From Micropterix aruncella (taxonomy: Eukaryota > Arthropoda > Insecta > Lepidoptera > Micropterigidae), in NCBI GenBank assembly GCA_944548615.1, contig OX155950.1, positions 30,845,691-30,909,690 of the forward strand: a stretch of DNA of 64,000 bases. The letters are read 5' to 3'. A model generated the notes under the pieces. That model ran no database searches and was not told the origin of the DNA. It saw only the letters and a program-made list of their open reading frames with translations. Both the position numbers and the translations under genes were made by a program. Numbering within the stretch: the first letter of the stretch is position 1; each line of letters begins with the position of its first letter. Positions 10,074-20,717 of the stretch are shown piece by piece.

Positions 10074-10947
10074 TATTATTATAAAGAGGTAAAGTTTGTG
10101 AGTTTGTGAGGTTGTAGGGCATAATCTCTGGATCTACGGACCGATTTTGAAAATTCTTTTACCAATAGAAAGCCACGTTATTTGTGAGTGTCATAGGCTA
10201 TATATTTATCCGAAAAATTAAAAGATTTTTTTGTGGTAGTCGGATTTGTAAAGTAAGTCGGAGAAAAAACGGCCGAATGAAAACGTTTCTTACGAACGCT
10301 GCCTGAACGATGAGAGATATATCCGATTGAGTTCTAGAGAAAAGTTGTAGAGCTTGATAATGCCTACAGTAAAGTCAGTAACAGCATATGTCTCTTTTAT
10401 ATTTAAGTCACAAAAAGTAGTTTTTTATACTAAAAAAATAATTTTAATCGTTAGGTCATGTTTATTGGTCATATTATCAACAATTATGAATTCTTATCAA
10501 AATAAGTAAATTTATCGTCTCAAGTGTTTAAAACAAAAGACTTTACCCTTTTACTGCATATAATTTCCCTTTTACTGCATAAATGGTTAAAGAGATAATA
10601 CGACATAGGTATGGAACCGCGACCGTATCTCGGGTTGGAACTCCTGTAAGACAATATATTTTCGTACCAAATAATAACATTACATCTAATATAGTATACA
10701 GAGAAGTTTCGAACAATTAAAATAAACATAATTTATTCAATCATAATAATTTCATTCACTCATTTGAAACCCGGTAATATAGCCAAATTGGCATGCAAAT
10801 ACATACATGCATATGCAGTAAAAATATAACCCTCCTTTTGGCAGTCCGGAAATAAATCATAGCACTCAGTACTAACCGAACCACGCCTATAATTTCATCA
10901 CAAGTAAAAATGTTTACCGCCCAACAAATTGGGCACAGGTCAGCTGT
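10074..10947 (+). mobile_element. Non-autonomous Helitron, copy 2, abutting copy 1
   Basis: It starts immediately after copy 1 with a slightly shortened 5' end (TATTATAAAGAGGTAAAG). It follows copy 1 closely apart from a longer middle segment (about 10590-10770), and ends with the same hairpin region in degenerate form (GCCCAACAAATTGGGC, then CAGCTGT). The end-to-end arrangement without intervening host DNA fits the tandem arrays Helitrons produce, or insertion of one at the terminus of another. Confidence 0.75.
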
Positions 10948-11639
10948 TTTATTTTATAAGCTGTGAAAGTGTTTCTCACTTTCACAGTTTTAACTCATAT
11001 TTAAAAAATAAAAATGTAATCAACTATTTGAAATCCCCTCTCTAAATTTGTTAGCTAGCACTGCTACCTATCGACAAAACAAAAACATCTTGATATCTGT
11101 CATCATTTTTAAGAAAAGTTTTCAGTACAGCAAACAAACTATAACAGTGTCATGTGTAAATAAATATGCTGACTATTTTCAATAAATAATAATAATATTA
11201 AGTATATATTATTTTACTTGTTCAGTCTTTTCTAATGTGTGAGGAGGGAGCATTGGGAGTAGGCAACAGGCACTGCTAGTCAGATGATCACCGACCTTCC
11301 TAACTTTGAATTAATTTTTTGAGCACTTTTACTCATGGGAAAAAATCGGTTGTCTGTAAAGTCGGTTTACTGACGATAGTTGAACGTGACAACGTCATAA
11401 GAAAATACTGATGGAATGGTTGCATTTGAAGCAGTTTCATTTAAGATTCTGATATTGTTTATTACAAACACCCAAAATTATATGCTTTTATACTCACCGA
11501 TTTGACTACAATATGTAAATGTATTATTGTATAGCAGTATAATTGTATAATTGTTTATTGTTTAAAGTTTATTGTTTTTTTAATATGAAAGTTTGAAATC
11601 TCAAACTGTTAAATAACGGTTTGAGAAGCGTTTGAGCAC
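10948..11639. other. AT-rich intergenic, no gene seen
   Basis: No gene, RNA or repeat was recognised. A short perfect palindrome of GTGAAAGTG..CACTTTCAC type lies at 10965-10988. Confidence 0.4.
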
Positions 11640-11719
11640 GCTGCGCCATCTAGCGGTAGGTAATACGTCGTAAATAAACAATATCAGCGACATTTTACCA
11701 ACCGCTAGATAGCGCATCG
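11640..11719. repeat. 25-bp imperfect inverted repeat
   Basis: Arms at about 11640-11663 and 11695-11719 pair with a couple of mismatches around a ~30-bp loop, with GCGCCATCTAGCGGTAGGT in the left arm. The GCCATCTAGCGG core recurs loosely nearby (11930, 13188), suggesting a dispersed short family. Confidence 0.55.
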
Positions 11720-12741
11720 TAATGATAGCTTTTCATACTTTTTTTTTTTTTTAATAAAAGTTGCTTACTTCGTTGCACTTCGTTGTACCCACAAGAAAAT
11801 TGTCCGTTCAGTAATAACATTCCGTATATCAAGAATACATAAAATTATGTCAAGAATTTAAATCAATCTAGTGATTTTCATTCGTACTATTTTAGACTGA
11901 GGTTATTAAATAATTCTTGTCGCAACCGGTAGATGGCAGCATTTATATTGAATAATAAATATAATAAATGGAACGCCTCAGAGCGAGGTAACGCCGAATG
12001 AGTCATGTTTTTTCGTGCGTGCAGCAGGCTCCATCGATTTATAAGACGTTGTCACGTCAAAATCTGCGATTTGTTTTAATTTGGGTTAAATTGAATGAAG
12101 AATAACCAGAAAAAACGATTTTTGTTTAACCCTTGGAGTAAATGGGTATTTTCATGGATGCATCTGTCTCTTTTGCAGGATTTTCGGCGACATCGACGGC
12201 GCTCGACTTAAAGTACTATAACTACGAAACTACTACACCAATCATAAAAAGAACAACTGCACAATGATTGCATTGAAATTTCGAATATAGAATATTGAAA
12301 TATCACTTTGTAAAACAATTAGATAATTATGAATAAATATGAGAACGTCAAAGAAGTGAAAAAAACGCGCGACCAGATTTGGTCGACTCGTACTCAACGG
12401 ATAATTGTTTCGCGACCAGATTTGGTTGACTCATACTCAACGGGTTAAGATTGAAGTCAGTAACCCCTTTAAAAAAGTAGGATGGAAGCGAAGCAATGTA
12501 TAAACGCGTTTACTTCGCAGATAAGTGCACTATAAAAATGCAATAAAATCGTAATTTAACGACTGCTGGCCAGGCCACCACTTCCATATTGGAAAACGGA
12601 TTTTAGTCACACAATGTAAGTTTACAGTCCGGAGAGACGTTTCCTATTTTCTCTGAAAAGTAGGTCTGTGGGGGACGTGACATTGTTGTTAAACCGCATT
12701 ACGGCCTCGGCGATGCAGGGTAGTTTCATTCGCAGAACAGT
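11720..12741. other. Intergenic, no gene seen
   Basis: A T-run lies at about 11740. A short repeated phrase, GCGACCAGATTTGGT(C/T)GACTC, occurs at about 12369 and 12412. No gene was recognised. Confidence 0.4.
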
Positions 12742-13090
12742 GGCCCAATTCAGTTCATCTTACGCCATGCGACTCACGAATAAAGTTTCTTCGCGAGCTA
12801 ATATCGGAAAATAGTTCAAGCGAACGAGACAGAGCAATGCGTTAGAGCAAAATTCAAAATGAACTATCGTACATTTTTCCGCGCAAAAACTACCCGCTGC
12901 ACATAAAATAATCGAATTAGTTTGAAAAGATTTCGTCCGGTCTTACACTATCCCGCTCTATTTTCGATTTGTATTTTTATGCTGGAAAAGTGGCAATCAT
13001 TTATGTCCTATTCCGCTCTAACGTATTGGCCTGTCTCTCTCGGATGAACTAATTCTGATTTAAGTTCACAAAGATACGCAATCGGGCCCA
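12742..13090. mobile_element. Degenerate inverted-repeat element
   Basis: The left end reads inward GGCCCAATTCAGTTCATC. The right end, read on the minus strand, begins GGGCCCGATTGCG. Further inside, CGAGACAGAGCAATGCGTTA on the left matches GAGACAGGCCAATACGTTA on the opposite strand at the right. The ~350-bp unit is therefore a diverged palindrome, as expected of an old MITE. Confidence 0.5.
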
Positions 13091-13600
13091 ATATGAACTA
13101 AAAAATCTCATTTAGAAATTCATACAAAAATATCTGCGTATTTGTTATTATATTATTATTTTATACCTTATAGGGCGTGTTTAGAGCGCCATCTAAAAGG
13201 CGCCGCCATACTGTTATGTTAGGAAAGCCACTATATCAAGCAGCTTCAGTGACGGGGGAAGGGTACTTTCTTGAGGATGCTACTGTGAGTAAAGTCGATC
13301 GGGGAGGTTTGGGGCGAAAAGGTGGGGGGGGGTGGGTTTAGGGGGGGGGGGCGAGAGCTCACTTAGGCGCCGCGAGTTTTTTTTAAGGATTATAGTTTTA
13401 AATATAAAACAGCTTCAAGAGATATTTCTCAATTAGTTGTCAGTCATCATCCCACTGTCATCAAAATGAAAGGACGTGAAATCAGTCGATTACATTTGTT
13501 TAAGGAAAAAAAATAATTTATATTAAATTATCATTATTTATTTCAGGGACATCTTTCTGTTCTCCTTGGCATATACACTTGCAAGCTTGTTCTTCAGAAG
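13091..13600. other. Intergenic with a G-rich tract, no gene seen
   Basis: A G-rich low-complexity run lies at about 13319-13352. No gene was recognised. Confidence 0.4.
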
Positions 13601-13990
13601 CAAAGTCGATTGGCTAACGCCGCACGATGCGCAAGCTGCCCAGCAGCGCCCTAGATGTACCCCCAGATTGGATCTGAACCCACCTGTCCACGACACAGCC
13701 GTGACAGGGTGGGTTCACAGTCGTGGTTCACAGAGTCCTTTCCAGGTTCGTCTCTCTTCGAGGACGCTACCGGTAGGGAGTTGAACCGTGAGTTGAGTAA
13801 GATAACCAACAGGTCCTATGACCCAAGCTGAAAGCTGAAAGCGGGCAGAAAGCGCCCGGTTTAAAATACTCCCCCCTAAAAGGCTTACCGCATAGCGGAC
13901 GAAGTCTCGGACCTTGGGCCAGGTCAAATGGGCCAAGCGACTGACAGACGATTGCGAGGTCGGTTTCATTCGTGCATGTATCCGTTGACG
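13601..13990 (+). repeat. GC-rich dispersed repeat, copy 2
   Basis: The left part, GATTGGCTAACGCCGCACGA then GCGCAAGCTGCCCAGCAGCG, aligns with 36100-36150 and 44850-44910. The CGTCTCTCTTCGAGGACGCT and TGAACCGTGAGTTGAG segments align with 2786-2855 and 44960-45010. Frames are broken. Confidence 0.6.
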
Positions 13991-15160
13991 TAGAATAAAC
14001 TGCTGCAGACCTCTGGACTGCCGCTTCAGGCGGTGCGGGCGTGCGGCGCGGTGCTCCGCGGGACGCCTGCGGGAGTGCGGGAGCTACATGCCGGAAAAGC
14101 GCGAGACGATGCCAGTTAAATTCCAGTAATATTGGCAGGAATGGAACGCGACACGGCCTCCTTGCAATATCGAGGCCGCTTCACTTTGGCCACATTCCAG
14201 CGCCTGGATATTGTCTGGGCAAATAGATGGGAAGAGACCCGATGATGAAACAGGTGGCAGGGACAATTTATTCAGGGGGCACAAAAAGAAAGGATCTCGG
14301 CATATTTCAATAATGATTATTCAGAGTACAAGGACGACTACGTACGCCACACGAAGAAGACGCATGATTGGATTGCAAATTTCGTAAATTGTATTTTTTA
14401 TTTTATTTGTTCAAATAATGTTCAATGTTACGTGCATACATGTTACGTGCTTTCAATGTTACGTGCATACTAGTGCCATAAATATTGTACTCTTGATTAT
14501 AATCCTATGTGATCAAAATGCGTATGTTTATCATTTATGCTCAATTTATGACCTAATAAAGCAAAACAAGCAAAGCAACCAAAAAAGTAGTAATTTGACC
14601 TAAAGTATTATACACCTAGTATTATTTTAGGCCCGGTATTATTTGCATCATATACCACGGATATATTGTGCGATATACTCGTACGAGTGTAGTGTGATCG
14701 ATAGAAAGTTTGGAGGGTCATAGGGTGCTCAATTATGAACCGATTAAAACATCTATACCTATATACAAAGACCTACCATTTTCGAGAAAAATATTTTTTT
14801 CTATAACATTGGTTTTTTACCCGATTTAAATAAAAAATGCATCCTAAATTCAATGAAAATTACTCAAGTATTTAAAAATAGAACTTTTTACAACCTCCTC
14901 TAATGTATACTACTTACTTTAATTGAAAACAAAGATCTGTAAATAATAGAAAATTGTATAATTGCATTTAATAAAATATAGACTGAAACTGAATAAATTT
15001 TCAATCGATAGCACAACACACACAGATGCACTAAGGCAGTGATGTACATACGAAGTAAGTCACAACGCACAAATATAGTAAGTCAAACAAAATTAAAAAT
15101 AAAATAATTAATATACACCACAGCTACGAAGGGCTAGGCGACTACCTGCTCTATTGGGAC
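13991..15160. other. Intergenic, no gene seen
   Basis: AT-rich apart from a GC patch at 14020-14230. Around 14430-14470, TCAATGTTACGTGCATAC is duplicated in tandem. Overlapping 60-codon frames show no family motif. Confidence 0.4.
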
Positions 15161-15228
15161 GGGACCGTCTTATTGCCCGTTGTGATTTCACAATAAAGAG
15201 TAGAAACAAACAAACGAAACAAACATAC
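15161..15228 (+). repeat. SINE 3' end fragment
   Basis: ATTTCACAATAAAGAGTAGA followed by AACAAACAAAC is the same 3' tail as the full SINE at 42702-42965. The tRNA-like head and most of the body are missing. Confidence 0.75.
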
Positions 15229-15755
15229 TTTTATCCACTGTACTCGCGCTGTTCCACCATTGCATAACGCAGCAACAATACACTATTTTAAATTGCGTGA
15301 AACACAGAATGTGTGCATTGTATTTGATCAATATTTATTGTACCTAATCTTTTTTCTAAATCGCTCCGAATTTTGTATATTAGATTTTAGTACATTTATT
15401 ATTATTAATGCAATTTTACATTTTTTCTACCACTTATACATCTTTGTACTTGTTTTCATTTAAAGTAATACAAATTAGAGTGTGAAAAACTTTTATTTTT
15501 TAATATTTGAATGAGTTTAATTGAAATTAGGACGCATTTTCCAATTAAATAGAGTAAAAACCAAATTTTCAGATAAATGAAATTTTGTCGAAAATGGTAG
15601 GAGCTTCGATATCGGTAAATGTGTTTCAATCGGTTTGTAATTTACCCCCCTTATTACCCCCCACCTGATTTTCTATCGACCCTCCAATCACCCAGTATAT
15701 TATAATTTTTACCTACCTTGAGATAACCTATCCTTGAAATAAATAATTATGTTCA

Positions 15756-16455
15756 TAATAATAATAATAATTAAACGCTTTATTTGCTTTAACAAAAAGG
15801 CGAGCTTATTGCCTAAAAGCAATATCTTACAGGTAACCTTTACCTAGTGGAATAACATGTTATGCGGTAAAAATAAACTAAAAATTAAATTTTTATCATT
15901 TAAATTCAGCAAGAAAACAAAACAATAAATTTAAGAAAAAACAAACAAGAAACCTATAATGACGCAGGGGACGCAATAGGGAGGAAAAAATAGGGAAAAA
16001 TAAGGAAAAGTTTATGAGCGTGGGTTCAAGTGTTCTTTGAGCCTGCGTTTGAAGCAAAACAAACTAGGTGCTATCCTTATACGCGTGGGTAAAGCATTTC
16101 AGAGACGAGCTCCACGTACAGAGAAGGAGTGCGAGAAGAAATCACTACTGTGACTAGGGATCGAGAGCAGTAGGTTGTCTTCGGATCTCAGAGGGCGCCA
16201 GTGAGAAGATAGAGGTTTGAACCTACTTATAAGATAGTTCGGAGCGGCCCCCTTCAGGATTCTGAAGAGCAAACCTAGGACTCTCGTATCTCTCCTTTCT
16301 CGGGTCGCCAGCCAGTGAAGTCTCCTTCTGTACTCCGTAATATGGTCAAACTTTCTTAGGTCGTAAATGAATCGAATGCAGACATTTTGCAGCCTTTCTA
16401 CCCTGGTGGCTAGATCTTCCTTGATGTCGAGAAAGGCAACATCTGAATAATCAAG
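15756..16455 (-). pseudogene. LINE 3' end with RT C-terminal coding (antisense)
   Basis: Read on the minus strand, the segment encodes NLLLSIPSHSSDFFSHSF, then a V.GARL-stop-NALP motif, and ends in an (ATT)n tail at 15756-15775. The homologous copy at 36832-37442 has the same residues with TGG (Trp) where this copy has a TGA stop in ARL-W-NALP. This C-terminal block, preceding FK..L+EHL, is typical of CR1/Jockey-group LINEs. The copy is 5' truncated and broken. Confidence 0.7.
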
Positions 16456-17053
16456 GAGAGGGAGGAGAATAGATTGGCAGATTGTGATTTTGCTTTACTC
16501 GGGGAGAAAATTCTTGAGTTTCTATATTGCATGAAAGCGACCAAATGCTATGCTTATGTTGCTTATAACTATGACTTCACCGGAAACACGTCTCGAAATT
16601 TGGCGTGCTGGTGGCCTTTGAGCAACAGCTCTACCTATATACTCAAGAGTTCGGCTTGTCTCAACTAAACACTTAGACATCAACAAACCCTTAGATATCA
16701 CAATAATATCATCCGCCATATTTTGTATTGTTCGTGTGGCGAGAGTTATTTTCGGTTTTAGGAATGGAAGTCGACTCTTTCATTTCCCGTTCATTTCCCA
16801 TCCTCGCTTTTGACGACGAAATCAGCCGAATGGCGGCGTTGTGTAATATCGCTTCGTTTCGCAGTTAATTAGATTTTGGAAAAAGTGATAATATGTTAGA
16901 TGTTAAGAATAATTCAAGCAATAACGTCTTTTAAATGGTTAATTTTAAATTCGATTGCGACATTAAAAAAGTAATACACCAAATCAAGGGGAGGCTACAG
17001 GTAAACCAGAAAAACAACATTTCGTAGTCTTACTTTTATAACAACTTAACGAA
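16456..17053. other. Intergenic, no gene seen
   Basis: No motif recognised. Overlapping short frames at 16474-16719 on both strands are mutual shadows with no family signature. Confidence 0.4.
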
Positions 17054-17401
17054 TTGTTTAGGAAATATTTTATATATGTATTAGATACAGATTTAAAGCA
17101 CATTTTCATTAACGTCTCGATTAGTGCAACTTTTAAAAATTATAAAATTTACGTAGATAATAAAAGTAAAAAAAAATATATCGAAAATGCTCTACTGATC
17201 TCACCTTTATACCCATTTATAACATTTGTCGTCGAACGCAACCCATTTAATCTCAACGTTAAGAACTCGAGTAATGTTTTACATAAATTGAACTTTCCGG
17301 AGTGTGCACGTTTTCAATTCAAAAAAACTGTTTTCTTTATTATTTTTTGTTTTTTTTTTTCGATTTTAATTTTTGCTAATTTTTATTCAGAATTCTACTG
17401 A
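17054..17401 (+). CDS. Unrecognised 115-codon ORF, doubtful
   Basis: The ORF is AT-rich and Lys/Phe/Ile/Asn-heavy, with a hydrophobic C-terminal stretch (VFFIIFCFFFSILIFANF) that would read as one membrane segment. No family motif is visible, and the composition equals the surrounding DNA. It lies upstream of the LINE RT ORF in a different context. Probably a chance frame. Confidence 0.12.
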   Translation: MFRKYFIYVLDTDLKHIFINVSISATFKNYKIYVDNKSKKKYIENALLISPLYPFITFVVERNPFNLNVKNSSNVLHKLNFPECARFQFKKTVFFIIFCFFFSILIFANFYSEFY

Positions 17402-17549
17402 AAAACTAATGAAATAAGTAAGTCTCTTGCAGAGGATTTATCAACTTACTGACTTAGAAATTGACACAGGGATATGTTATTTGAATAATCATATGCTAAA
17501 AATCATAAATCTATTCTATTGACCCCTACAACGACCCCTTCTATTTCTA

Positions 17550-19121
17550 TTGACCCCTACAACGACCATTGAGGTGGCTAAAATCATTACGTCACTTAAG
17601 CAATCTACATCCTCAGGAATTGATGGCCTTACCAGCGAAGTATATAAACGTGCCAATAATCATTTGACTTCACCGATAACGTCCACAATAAACTTAAGCT
17701 TTAAATTAGGTATATTTCCAGAGTGCCTGAAATGTGCAAAAGTCGTTCCTGTATTTAAAAGCGGTGACAAAACATATCTCAATAATTACCGACCGATCTC
17801 GATATTAACTACTCTCTCAAAAATAATAGAAAAAGTAGTCAAGAAAAGGCTAGTTGATTATTTGGATAATAACAACTTTTTGTCCCCCAAACAATTTGGA
17901 TTCCGACAAGAAGTGAGCACCTCTGATGCAATTGCGGAAGTAACGAAAACAATAGTCGAGCTCGTTGACAAAGGTGAAAAATGTCTTGCTGTCTTTCTTG
18001 ATTTATCGAAAGCGTTCGATACGGTAGCCCATGATATTCTTTTACATCGGTTAATGGCAATAGGAATAAGAGAAACGCCTTATAAGTGGTTTGAAAGCTA
18101 TTTAATCGGACGGACACAAATCACCTCAATTGGAGACTACTCCAGCGCAACGAAAAGCCTGTCATATGGTGTTCCACAGGGCAGTGTCTTGGGGCCTGTA
18201 TTATTCCTTATATATATAAATGATCTTTACAATCTAACACCAAGTAAAGCTATTTCCTTCGCAGACGACACTGTAGTAATATTCAATGATAGTAGCTGGC
18301 AGCGTGTATTTACTAAGGCAAATGCAGATATGGATACTATTAAGAAATGGCTTGATGTCTCCTTACTCACGCTTAACATTGATAAAACGAAATATTTAGC
18401 AATCAGTATAGATAAGAGAGGGCAGCCATCTGCAATAAACACCATAACAATTCATCAATGCGGGAGCCTTAAATATTGTAAATGTGCGCCATTGCAAAAA
18501 GCACTATCGTTGAAGTATTTAGGCATAATTGTGGATAATCACCTCAAATGGGCTGACCACATAGACTTAGTTTCCACCAGAGTCAGGCGTCTGGCTTTCT
18601 TGTTTAGAGATATAAGGAATATTTTAGACCCCAAGACATTAAAAACAACATACTATGCCTTGTGCCAAAGTATTCTAAGCTATGGAATCATTGGCTGGGG
18701 AGCCTGTGCAAAAACGACTATTTACCCAGCAGAGGTGGCACAGAAACTAATTATAAAAATCATCACGCGTAAGCCTTACAGGTACTCATCGGAAAAATTG
18801 TTTTTGGAATATGAAGTATTGGATTTAAGACAGCTTTATTTAAAATTTTGTGTAAATTTTATTCAATTCAAATGCAACAGGACTTTCTCACAACAAATGC
18901 ATCCAACAAGGCGATCCGTTGCTAAAAAAATAGATATTCCCCGAATGATGACCTCTTTTGGTCAAAGGCATTTTACTGTTTTGGGCCCCAGGACATATAA
19001 CCTTTTAGAAGATGGAATTAAAACAATTCAGTCTAAAGATTGCTTTAAGAAACAGAGCCATATGTGGCTAATAAATGAAGGCCGTGAAAAGAGCCACAAA
19101 TTATTTGACTATCTAGTATGA
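17550..19121 (+). CDS. Non-LTR retrotransposon reverse transcriptase (5'-truncated ORF)
   Basis: The 523-codon frame is open throughout. It contains the RT fingers/palm signatures in order: SGIDGLTSEVYK (~20-35), VVPVFKSGDK and NNYRPISIL (~65-85), FGFR near 115, AVFLDLSKAFDTVAHDILL (first catalytic Asp, ~145-165), GVPQGSVLGPVLFLIYINDL (~205-230), FADDTVVIF (catalytic Asp pair, ~238) and the LGIIVD thumb region. A C-terminal RT extension follows. The apparent start is a TTG just after truncation; the N-terminal endonuclease is missing, so the true ORF2 was longer. The clade is CR1/Jockey-like by eye. It has no stops, but without the endonuclease it is probably not autonomous. Confidence 0.9.
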   Translation: MTPTTTIEVAKIITSLKQSTSSGIDGLTSEVYKRANNHLTSPITSTINLSFKLGIFPECLKCAKVVPVFKSGDKTYLNNYRPISILTTLSKIIEKVVKKRLVDYLDNNNFLSPKQFGFRQEVSTSDAIAEVTKTIVELVDKGEKCLAVFLDLSKAFDTVAHDILLHRLMAIGIRETPYKWFESYLIGRTQITSIGDYSSATKSLSYGVPQGSVLGPVLFLIYINDLYNLTPSKAISFADDTVVIFNDSSWQRVFTKANADMDTIKKWLDVSLLTLNIDKTKYLAISIDKRGQPSAINTITIHQCGSLKYCKCAPLQKALSLKYLGIIVDNHLKWADHIDLVSTRVRRLAFLFRDIRNILDPKTLKTTYYALCQSILSYGIIGWGACAKTTIYPAEVAQKLIIKIITRKPYRYSSEKLFLEYEVLDLRQLYLKFCVNFIQFKCNRTFSQQMHPTRRSVAKKIDIPRMMTSFGQRHFTVLGPRTYNLLEDGIKTIQSKDCFKKQSHMWLINEGREKSHKLFDYLV

Positions 19122-19512
19122 TTTTTATTTTTATTCTTATTTTATTTTTATTTGTTTATTTACTGAGTAGGTATCTATCTATCTATTTACTATTATTATA
19201 ATTTCGATTTTTATTTATTTACTCGATAATTTTATGATTATAATTTCAAATACTTCTTGATGATATTTTAATTTATTTTTTTAACATGTTTAATTTTTAA
19301 GTTTAGTTGTTAATTTTTTACTTTTTTTGTGTGCACAGGTAAAATATTTCCTGGTACACCTGCCTTAGTACAGGCCTAGGCCTAGTTAGGCGGTGTTGAC
19401 GCAGTGACCAAGATACTGCAGTGTGCTCTATTTTTCGCTACTGGTCCAAACACATTTTTTTTGTAATGCTGCAGTAAATTATATTTTGTGCTTTACCTTT
19501 AAAAAAAAAATT
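17550..19512 (+). mobile_element. 5'-truncated LINE
   Basis: RT ORF, AT-rich 3' UTR and a terminal A-rich run at about 19500-19512. Just upstream, GACCCCTACAACGACC is duplicated with a 31-bp period (17521 and 17552), so the left boundary lies within a short tandem repeat. I found no clear target duplication. Confidence 0.7.
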
Positions 19513-20119
19513 AAAAAAATATTTTGGCTGGTTTTTATCGATATTTCTAATAAGACATAAATAAAACTTTAATTAAATAAAACCTCAGACAGTGTTGGGT
19601 CAATCGATTGAATATTTTAATCGAGTAATCAATCACGATTGATTTAGTCGCGACTAACGTTAACCACGATTGAATTAATCGCGACTAAATCAAACAGCCG
19701 TTAATCGTCAATCGCGACTAACTTGCTCTTTAGATAACATATCCTTGTGTTAATTCAAAAGTCAATAAGTTGATGAATCCTCTACTTGTGTTAATTTAAA
19801 ATTCAATAAGTTGATGAATCCTCTACTGGAATCCTGGTTGGAAATCTTTCAAAATTTAGAACTGGAATCTTCCTGAAACTGGATATATAGGTCAAATAAA
19901 TATATTAGACAATGGGTCATTTAGGCAACGGTCTGGGTCACTAGATCACAAGTTGACTAGGTCAAGATCACGGGGCCGATGGCTTAATGTCGCAGGATTC
20001 CTATATTTTATTACACGACTGCCCAGCAAAAAAGGAGTGTTTATGATTCATTCATGTTTTCCGTTTCTTCATTCCACCATAAATTCTAAACGCTTACACC
20101 GATTTATAAGTGTGTGGTA
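19513..20119. repeat. Degenerate ATCGCGACTAA repeat region
   Basis: Between 19600 and 19730 the words AATCGCGACTAA, GATTGAATTAATCG and AATCAATCACGATTG recur on both strands, giving overlapping foldbacks. A phrase ending CAATAAGTTGATGAATCCTC is duplicated at about 19762 and 19801. No gene is seen. Confidence 0.45.
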
Positions 20120-20550
20120 TTGTAAGGGCCGGGCCACACGATGCGGTGCGACTGCGTCGCGGCACCTGAGCGGTGCCGCTGCGGCGTCCTACATACAAAT
20201 ATCCATGGTATGTCACACGGTGCGTTCCGGCGCCGCACCGCACGCAAACCGGTAATATGCGCCGGAGCGGCACCGCTCAGTTGTTAAGTGCAGTCGATAA
20301 AGGGTACATCCTTGCCTGTTTCATTTGTTTTCACGTATTTTTGTTAATTTTTAATCGAAGTGTTTAAAATGAGTACCAACGAAGAAGATATTGGCATTGA
20401 CTACCTAATTTCACTAGTTCTGCGTACAATTAACTACAACACTATACGCCTACTGCGGCGTCGTAATAACCGTCGCCGCACCGTGCACTGTACGTGTATA
20501 CGCCCCATACGGCGAAATTTTTGCGGTGCGGCGCCGCACCGCAATCGCTA
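20120..20550. mobile_element. Possible PIF/Harbinger-type relic with GC palindromes
   Basis: Begins GGGCCGGGCCACACGATGCG and contains several self-complementary GGTGCGGCGCC-type blocks, including a perfect 24-bp palindrome at 20521-20544 centred on GGCGCC. A short frame at 20369-20470 (MSTNEEDIGIDYLI, then RRRNNRRR) resembles the acidic-then-basic start of Harbinger transposases, but the catalytic domain is absent. Assignment is tentative. Confidence 0.35.
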
Positions 20551-20717
20551 GGTTATCCCGAGTGTCATAGGGTACCTTAACCGACCAAATATCATGTAAG
20601 TAGTTGCCTAAATGTCCAAATGTCAATAAACTAATATAAATATATCGTGTTTAGTGTCAAATGAAAGGTCTGATTGAGTACATTCCGGAAATATACATGT
20701 ATCTATATGGATAAATA
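20551..20717 (+). repeat. Dispersed repeat split by mariner, left part
   Basis: This part, together with 22044-22140, aligns on the opposite strand with 41800-42080. Landmarks are CCGAGTGTCAT, TAAATGTCCAAA, GATTGAGTACATTCCGGAAA and GGATAAATAC. The mariner element interrupts it at the TA following GGATAAA. Confidence 0.8.

Noticed and set aside
13566..14284. Several 60-85 codon ORFs near 13.6-14.3 kb
   Set aside because: They cover the GC-rich dispersed repeat, overlap on both strands and are not conserved in its other copies.
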